In this document: positions 1 to 5,103 of the stretch, piece by piece
How the letters are laid out: each line of letters begins with the position of its first letter
Numbering within the stretch: the first letter of the stretch is position 1
Source of the DNA: Verrucomicrobiota bacterium
Lineage (GTDB): Bacteria > Verrucomicrobiota > Verrucomicrobiia > Chthoniobacterales > UBA10450
Direction of reading: 5' to 3'
DNA length: 8,413 bases
Assembly: GCA_003219115.1 (NCBI GenBank)
Contig: QHPN01000137.1
Location: 1-8,413 of the forward strand
The notes under the pieces: generated by a model
Database searches by the model: none
Seen by the model: only the letters and a program-made list of their open reading frames with translations
Told to the model about the DNA's origin: nothing
Position numbers and translations under genes: made by a program

Positions 1-2071
1 AGGTGTTACCATTTGGATCGATGGCGGTAGCGGTCACGCGCTGCCCGGCACCGATCTGCGGAACCATCGCGATAAAGTTGACGTTCCCGCTGCCGTTGGT
101 CGTGACGTTCTTGAATCCAATAAAGGTCTGGCCCTCCCCGTAACTGGAGGGGTCAATCACGTCGTTGGCGAAAAACTCGATGCGATAAGTCGTGCTGGCG
201 GCGCTATTCACTCTGCCGGTGATGTTGGTCATCCCACCACTACTCGAGACAGTCTCGAGGACCGGAAAATTTTGCAGGTTGTTCGCACCCGTGTCCGCGT
301 CGCCCAGATCGTTTGGTGTGACGCGGAAGGAATTTTCCGTTGCGCTGGGAAGATCGATTCCGAGGCCGGCATTCGAAAAGATGGAGTTGCCCAGGATGGC
401 ATTGCCGGTGCCAGAGCTGATCAGATAGACGCCAGAACTGTTTGTAATGCCCGCATTTTTTTGGCCGTTGAAGGCAATGACATTGCCTGCGCCAGCCGCG
501 GTGCCACCGATCGTATCGTCGTTGTCCTGGACGAAGATGCCACTGGCGCCGTTGCCCAGGTCGGCGGTTCCATTTACATCGGTGCCGATGTAGTTGCCTT
601 GAATCAGAATATTCGAGCTCTGGAGAAGGATGCCGTTGTCCCCATTGGCGGAAATAATGTTGCGCGCGCCCGCAGTCGTGCCGCCGATGGTGTTAACGCC
701 TGTTGGTTCTTGAAAGGCGAAGATTTGCACGCCGCCGGCGATGTTTCCCAGAGCCACCGTGCCGGTGATGTCCGTGCCGATATAGTTGCCCTGGATCAAA
801 TTGCCCGTTGTTGTGGAATCAAGAGAGAATCGGATGCCGTAGCCTGAGTTGCTGCCGGAAATGATATTGCGCGCGCCGGGGGTCGTTCCGCCAATCGTGT
901 TGTTGCTACCGTCAAACGCTATGCCGCCATTGTTAGGGACTGCCGCCGTGCCCGCGGCATTTGTGCCGATGAGATTGCCCTGAACAATCAGGCCGTCTGT
1001 CGCACTAGCGGTAATGCTGTAGCCAGCGTTGCCGGAAATGACATTCCCGGCTCCGGCCACCGTGCCGCCAATGAGATTATTGGGCGCGCGAAGGAGGTTA
1101 ATGCCGGTGGTGTTGCCGCCCAGCGTTGCATCGCCCGTGGCCTTGATCCCGATGAAGTTACCCTGAATCGTGTTGTCGCTCGCGGCACTTTCACGGAGAT
1201 TGATGCCGAGACCTCCGTTGGAAAATGTAACGTTGCGGGCCCCGGCGACAGTGCCTCCGATCGTGTTGTTCGCTGTCAGAATGTCTATGCCTGGCACGCC
1301 CAATATGGCCGAACCCGCGGCATTCGTGCCGACGTAGTTGCCCTGAATCGTGTTGCCGTTCCCGGCGGTAATTTCAATGGCGTTATTGCCGCTGCTGCCC
1401 AGAATGACGTTGCGCGCCGCCGCACTCGGGCCGCCGATTAGATTGCTGCCGCCTGCTTCCACCGAAACACCTCCGGTGTCGTGCAGGTCGGTATCGCCCG
1501 CGGGATTGGTGCCGAGATAGCAACCTTGAATCGTATTGCCGGCTCCCATCAATCGAAATGCATAGCCAGGATTAAAGCTGGCATTGAAAAAACGATTAAT
1601 GACCAAACCTTTGAAGGTATTGCCGGCGGCGTTCACGATAAAGGCGCCCCCAGGCGCGTTCGTACCGTTGATTTCGACGCGCAGCACGGCGTTATCGCCG
1701 ACAGACAGCGTGTTGGCGCTTGAGCCCGGCTGGGAGTAGCCGTTGATCACGACTGGATCGGTGATTGTGGGAAAGGCGGAGGTCGGCGAGATGGTGTGAA
1801 CTCCGGCCCCCACGATGGCGAAGTTGATCGTGTCCGTGCCATAAGCGCCGACCGCTACTACATCGGCATTGACGTTGGCGTTGTTATTCGCCGACGTGAT
1901 CGCCTCCCGCAATGTTACAAAACCATCTAGCGCGATGGTGTCTCCGGTGCCCGTTACGGTGATGGTGGCTGCTCGAGTTGTGGCTTGCGCCACTACGAGC
2001 GCTATCAACAACCCGCATCCGAACCGCCTTGTTTTTCTCCCTGACTCCTGGATCAAATTAACGAATGTCAT
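1..2071 (-). CDS. Exported beta-helix repeat protein with CSLREA-like N-terminus (gene A, C-terminus beyond window)
   Basis: The minus strand reads without a stop from ATG at 2071 to the window edge (690 codons). Residues 1-34 look like a signal peptide: a basic stretch (GRKTRR), a hydrophobic core (LLIALVVAQA) and probable cleavage near TTRA|A. VTLREAITSANN (residues 52-63) matches the CSLREA-type segment found in secreted repeat proteins. From about residue 175 to 575 there are seven units marked by QGC, QGN or LGN at residues 182, 243, 302, 364, 427, 491 and 560, each with an NTIGG.AGARN.IS motif, as expected for a right-handed parallel beta-helix. Residues 605-690 begin the beta-rich domain and stop at DPNGNT. 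By comparison with gene C, about 263 residues, including both C-terminal modules, lie outside the window. The start is supported by AAAAAGG five bases upstream and by the same start context in gene C. A role at the cell surface or outside the cell is inferred; the substrate is unknown. Confidence 0.9.
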   Translation of the reverse strand, partial: MTFVNLIQESGRKTRRFGCGLLIALVVAQATTRAATITVTGTGDTIALDGFVTLREAITSANNNANVNADVVAVGAYGTDTINFAIVGAGVHTISPTSAFPTITDPVVINGYSQPGSSANTLSVGDNAVLRVEINGTNAPGGAFIVNAAGNTFKGLVINRFFNASFNPGYAFRLMGAGNTIQGCYLGTNPAGDTDLHDTGGVSVEAGGSNLIGGPSAAARNVILGSSGNNAIEITAGNGNTIQGNYVGTNAAGSAILGVPGIDILTANNTIGGTVAGARNVTFSNGGLGINLRESAASDNTIQGNFIGIKATGDATLGGNTTGINLLRAPNNLIGGTVAGAGNVISGNAGYSITASATDGLIVQGNLIGTNAAGTAAVPNNGGIAFDGSNNTIGGTTPGARNIISGSNSGYGIRFSLDSTTTGNLIQGNYIGTDITGTVALGNIAGGVQIFAFQEPTGVNTIGGTTAGARNIISANGDNGILLQSSNILIQGNYIGTDVNGTADLGNGASGIFVQDNDDTIGGTAAGAGNVIAFNGQKNAGITNSSGVYLISSGTGNAILGNSIFSNAGLGIDLPSATENSFRVTPNDLGDADTGANNLQNFPVLETVSSSGGMTNITGRVNSAASTTYRIEFFANDVIDPSSYGEGQTFIGFKNVTTNGSGNVNFIAMVPQIGAGQRVTATAIDPNGNT
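128..274. repeat. 147-base near-identical copy shared with gene C (copy in gene A)
   Basis: This stretch matches 6022-6168 with five mismatches in 147 bases and no gaps. It lies in the beta-rich domain just after the beta-helix, covering YRIEFFANDVIDPSSYGEGQ and the preceding residues. Flanking sequence in the same alignment drops to about 70-77% identity. Confidence 0.85.
347..1545 (-). repeat. Beta-helix repeat array in gene A (seven units)
   Basis: Units of about 59-69 codons (roughly 180-205 bases) recur. Each carries a (T/L)IQGN(Y/F/L)(I/V)GTN-like motif and an IGG(T)..AGARN(I/V)IS motif. The plus-strand signature is GTAGTTGCCCTGAATC or a close variant. Units have diverged in both sequence and length, so this is an old coding repeat, not a recent satellite expansion. 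Confidence 0.8.
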
Positions 2072-2075
2072 AAGC

Positions 2076-2169
2076 ACCTTTTTGTTTGCGAATACTTCCC
2101 GCGATCGCGATTATTTTGCGGAAAGAGAGCGAGGTGCCTTGCTAGAGACGCCTAACGAACTTGACGCAA
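2076..2169 (-). promoter_or_regulatory. Leader of gene A: Shine-Dalgarno and candidate promoter shared with gene C
   Basis: On the minus strand AAAAAGGT (2076-2083) is a good Shine-Dalgarno five bases before the ATG. Further upstream, TTGCGT (2164-2169) and TCTAGC (2141-2146) are separated by 17 bases, the spacing of a sigma-70 promoter. Both boxes are poor matches to the consensus. What supports them is that gene C has TTGGGT and TCTAGC at the same 17-base spacing and nearly the same distance from its start. The whole leader, to about 2200, aligns with that of gene C at very roughly 70%, while the rest of the gap does not. Conservation is what I see; promoter activity is inferred. The remainder of the gap (about 2200-2357) shows only a weak 5-bp hairpin at 2241-2254 and no clear terminator for gene B. 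Confidence 0.4.
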
Positions 2170-2357
2170 TCGCAGTGTTTCAGAAAGTAAAACGATTGCA
2201 AACCTTTTTCGGCGTCCTTTCGCTGCGAAACGAGACAGGCGCAAGCTAACTTGCAACTAAAACCTGCCGTCGATCATCGCCTGTGCCGAGGCGGAAAACG
2301 CAGAAACATCCCCAAATGCTCTGGGTGGTCCAATGAGACGGCTACGCTACGACCAGA

Positions 2358-4427
2358 TTATTGCGACAAAATATAGACTTCGACCAGGGCGTTGCCGGTG
2401 GTGTTGTTTTTTCCACTGACGACCGCAGTAGTATTGCCGGGTGGGCGGGTGACAATGATGGCAGACTCCGCCGTGTTGGGCGGTGCAAAGCCGCTGGCCT
2501 GAATATCTGCCTGCTGCGTATCCTGCCAATTGTCGTTAGAGGCCACTAATGTGCCATTAACCTCACGTAGCTCGAGAGTAGGATCCGCTAATACATCGGG
2601 CACACCAAATTGCGAGAGAGTAGGCCCAAGAGCGCGCACGAGCACCTTGACCAGGCCGTTACCGGAGATAAACCCGCCAATCATAACGTTGTTGCCGGTG
2701 TCAACGAAACCGCGCGTGCTTATATTGGTCAGGCTTGGACTAACTGCCTGATCCAGATCGTATGCTTCCACTAAACCGACTCCTGTAGTGTTGTTCTTCC
2801 CCCGCACGATGGCGGTGTTGTTACCGGGGGCAAACGTGTGCAGGATGGCTGACTCCTTGTCATCGGGCGGTGCCAGACCAGTTGCGGTAATGGCAGCTTG
2901 TTGAGTATCTTTCCAATTGTCGTTAGTAGCGATAAGCGCACCAGCGCCGTCGCGTAGCTCAAGGGTCGGATCGGCCAACGCTCCACCAACGCCAAACTGA
3001 GTGAGAGTTGGTCCCAGCGCGCGCAGGAGCAGTTGCTTGTTGCCGGTCCCGCCGATGATAAAGCCACCAATCAACACGTTGTTGCCGGTCTGGACCCCGA
3101 GCCGGGTGGAAATATTGAGCAACTGACCATTGGCGCCTGAGAATTCGGAGGTATTCCCGTTCGGATCCGTCGCGGTGGAGGTGACGCGCTGCCCGGCGCC
3201 AATTTGGGGGAAGCTGACGTTAAAGGAGGCGTTGCCACTCGCATTGGTTGAAGCGTTGGTAAAGCCGAGAAAAATCTGGCCCTCGCCAAAGCCGGTTGCA
3301 TCGATTGCGTCGTTGGCGAAAAACTCGATCCGATAAGTTTTGCTCGCGATGCTATCGAGCGTGCCGGCAATGGTGGTCATGCCGCCGCTATTCGTGACCG
3401 AACTCAGAACTGGGAAATTCTGCAGATTGTTAGTGCCACTATCTGCGTCGCCAACGTCGTTGAGCGTAACCCCATTTTCGTTGAGATCGATGCCGAGGCC
3501 GCCATTTGAAAATATTGAATTGCCCTTGATCGCGAGACCGGTGACTCCGAAGGCACCGAAGGAGATGCCAATTCCATTGCCGCCATTACCGGCAATCACA
3601 TTGGCGGGAGGCGCGCCGGCTGTTGCGACCGAACCCCCAACCGTGTTGCTAAACGATTCAACTACGAAAATGCCATCACTGGCGTTTGGAATGAATCCAC
3701 TACCGTTGATCTTAGTCCCGATGAAGTTTCCCTGAATCATGTTGTCATGGACAGAAGCGTTGTTCGTTCCAAGGAAAATGCCGTGAAGGCCATTACCGGA
3801 GATGACATTTCGAGCTGTGGTAGTGGATCCGCCGACCAGGTTAAACGCGCCCTGAATAACGATTCCGTCCAAACTGTTGCTTAGCGCCGCGGTGCCAGCG
3901 GCGTTGGTTCCGATGAGGTTGCCCTGGATGGTGTTGTTACTCTGGCTTTGCGAAACGAAGACACCGGTTTGGTTTCCGGAGATGAGATTTCCGGGAGGCG
4001 TTCCCGGCGTGGCGGTAAGGCCGCCAATCAGCGTGTTTGTCGCGCCGTTGCTCAGGAAAATGCCGTTGGCGAAGCCGAGCGCTTGTGTGCCCGTGACATT
4101 GGTCCCGATAAAGTTACCCTGAATTTGATCGCCGTTGCCCCCACTGAGGGAGATACCACCGCTATTGCCATTGCCAGCGATAATATTGCGCGCGGAAACG
4201 GCCGTGCCACCAACCGTGCAATTATCGCTCCTTACGTCGACGTCAGTTGCATTCGCCAGTGCAACATTACCCGTCTTATCGGTCCCAATAAAGTTGCCCT
4301 GGATGAGTTGATTAGTTCCGCTTTGGGTAAGGACGCCAACCGCATTTGCCGAGATGAGATTACGCGCTGCAGCCGTCGTTCCGCCCACGCGCAGGTTGGA
4401 TGTCGCAGCCCCAAAGTTGGCATTCAC
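2358..4427 (-). CDS. Beta-helix repeat protein with two C-terminal modules, main open part of gene B
   Basis: This is an uninterrupted 689-codon frame ending with TAA at 2358-2360. The nominal GTG at 4427 is very unlikely to be the true start. It falls inside a repeat unit, has no convincing ribosome-binding site, and homologous sequence continues upstream in other frames as far as 4931. Counting residues from 4427, beta-helix units are marked by QGN or KGN at about 43, 103, 168, 232 and 301. A segment with YRIEFFANDAID and DPNGNTSEFSGA spans about 335-432. Two copies of the C-terminal module follow at about 437-559 and 566-688, each with GGFI, RALGPTL, NDNW.DTQQA and GKNNTTG. The protein ends in YILSQ, without an LPXTG or PEP-CTERM type tail. 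Repaired, gene B would encode about 858 residues against 981 in gene C, mainly because it has one beta-helix unit fewer and a shorter N-terminus. The absence of stops across 2 kb argues that this part is, or was until recently, under coding selection. Confidence 0.85.
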   Translation of the reverse strand: MNANFGAATSNLRVGGTTAAARNLISANAVGVLTQSGTNQLIQGNFIGTDKTGNVALANATDVDVRSDNCTVGGTAVSARNIIAGNGNSGGISLSGGNGDQIQGNFIGTNVTGTQALGFANGIFLSNGATNTLIGGLTATPGTPPGNLISGNQTGVFVSQSQSNNTIQGNLIGTNAAGTAALSNSLDGIVIQGAFNLVGGSTTTARNVISGNGLHGIFLGTNNASVHDNMIQGNFIGTKINGSGFIPNASDGIFVVESFSNTVGGSVATAGAPPANVIAGNGGNGIGISFGAFGVTGLAIKGNSIFSNGGLGIDLNENGVTLNDVGDADSGTNNLQNFPVLSSVTNSGGMTTIAGTLDSIASKTYRIEFFANDAIDATGFGEGQIFLGFTNASTNASGNASFNVSFPQIGAGQRVTSTATDPNGNTSEFSGANGQLLNISTRLGVQTGNNVLIGGFIIGGTGNKQLLLRALGPTLTQFGVGGALADPTLELRDGAGALIATNDNWKDTQQAAITATGLAPPDDKESAILHTFAPGNNTAIVRGKNNTTGVGLVEAYDLDQAVSPSLTNISTRGFVDTGNNVMIGGFISGNGLVKVLVRALGPTLSQFGVPDVLADPTLELREVNGTLVASNDNWQDTQQADIQASGFAPPNTAESAIIVTRPPGNTTAVVSGKNNTTGNALVEVYILSQ
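2364..3119 (-). repeat. Tandem C-terminal modules of gene B
   Basis: The first copy (2751-3119) and second copy (2364-2732) each encode about 123 residues. They share ISTR, GGFI.G, RALGPTL.QFGV, LADPTLELR, NDNW.DTQQA, APP, ESAI, PGN.TA.V.GKNNTTG and LVE.Y. The first copy reads FAPGN before its repeat end and finishes AYDLDQ; the second reads RPPGN and finishes VYILSQ. These features distinguish first from second copies in gene C as well. Confidence 0.8.
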
Positions 4428-4490
4428 GCCCTGAGTGTTGCCCTGCCAGCCAAGCCCGTGGGGTCGGTACCCAGAAACAGCCTTCGATCA
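3498..4490 (-). repeat. Beta-helix repeat array in gene B (six units, first one frameshifted)
   Basis: The EGCF unit sits at the second frameshift (near 4474). It is followed by QGNFIGTD, QGNFIGTN, QGNLIGTN, QGNFIGTK and KGNSIFSN. This is one unit fewer than in genes A and C. Two units carry a distinctive insertion before the NLIS or NVIA motif (ATPGTPPGN and ATAGAPPAN) that the other genes lack. Confidence 0.75.
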
Positions 4491-4931
4491 CGACGCTGTC
4501 GGTGTCGACAAAAATTGCGGTGCTCCAGCCATGATTAATCACCAGTCCCTTGATCGTGCTGCCATTGGCGCCCGGCTCGAGGACAAGAGCGTTTCCATTG
4601 TTCCCGAGGGTTGCACCACTGATCTCGATCAACAGAACCGCGTTCTCGCCGGTGGCGAGAGTGTTCGCGCTACACCCGGGTTGGCTGTAGCCATCGATAA
4701 TGACGGGACTGATAATTGACGGCAGCTGAGTCGCGGGCGTGATGGTATGCACTCCGGCCCCGGGATGGTAAACTCGATTGTGTCCAGGCCCGACTGATTG
4801 TTCGCGTCCGTGACTGCTTGTCGCAGCGAACCGGCGCCAGTGTCATTTGTATTAATGACAGTGAATGTGTTGGCCGTGGCCGACGCGACCGCCAGGAACG
4901 AACCGAGTGCAAGAAAAAGCGCGCGAGACAT
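4428..4931 (-). pseudogene. Frameshifted 5' part of gene B (signal peptide, CSLREA-like segment, first beta-helix coil)
   Basis: Three short stretches in successive frames together match the N-termini of genes A and C. From ATG at 4931, MSRALFLALGSFLAVASATA is a clear signal peptide, followed by GAGSLRQAVTDANNQ and FTIPG. At the CCCC run 4758-4761 (GGGG on the coding strand) one base appears to be missing, and the match continues in the next frame as VHTITPATQL, IIDGYSQPG and SVVIEGCF. Near 4473/4474 a second base is missing before LGTDPTGLAG. Near 4441-4446 a third shift leads into NTQGVNANFG and the long downstream frame. Three losses restore the original frame overall. Either these are sequencing or assembly errors, two of them beside G/C runs, or the copy is recently inactivated. 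The start at 4931 has no recognisable Shine-Dalgarno; an in-frame TTG at 4958 is less likely because the signal peptide begins best at 4931. Confidence 0.7.
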
Positions 4932-5008
4932 TACCGCGTTTATCGGATCGCATGGCAAATAGCAATCCTAATCCGCGTCAGCATCGCGGAACAAAACGCT
5001 AATTGTGA

Positions 5009-5027
5009 CATCGGCTTCCAGCCGATG
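5009..5027. repeat. Perfect short hairpin in the gap between genes C and B
   Basis: CATCGGCT and AGCCGATG (5009-5016 and 5020-5027) form an 8-bp perfect stem with a 3-base loop. On the plus strand it is followed by GGTTTTTAG, which would suit a rho-independent terminator for a plus-strand transcript. No plus-strand gene is present to need one. On the minus strand, downstream of gene C, the hairpin is followed by TCACAATT without a T-run, so it would be at best a weak terminator or a 3'-end stabilising structure for C. It could also be a REP-like intergenic palindrome with a GGCTGGAAGCC core. The rest of the 4932-5103 gap holds only a weaker 5-bp stem (5038-5042 with 5052-5056) and no leader like those of A and C. 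Confidence 0.55.
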
Positions 5028-5103
5028 GTTTTTAGAACACGGGAAAGATATCCGTGCCACTGCTTCTAGCTTCGCTTCGCGGAGCGGAATTTGGAAGTCC
5101 GGC

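Noticed and set aside
272..847. Plus-strand open frame of 191 codons antisense to gene A
   Set aside because: Same kind of shadow as in gene C. The minus-strand reading has a signal peptide, ordered domains and paralogues, and the plus-strand reading has none.
2241..2254. Hairpin GCAAG-CTAA-CTTGC as a terminator for gene B
   Set aside because: The stem is only 5 bp, lies more than 100 bases past the stop, and has no T-run on the minus strand.
3948..4538. Plus-strand open frame of 196 codons antisense to gene B
   Set aside because: It crosses the frameshifted region and only mirrors the repeats; no recognisable domain or start signal.
4360..4752. A separate small minus-strand gene starting at 4752
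   Set aside because: Its sequence is the continuation of gene B after a one-base shift and matches the middle of the N-terminal region of genes A and C; it is not an independent gene.
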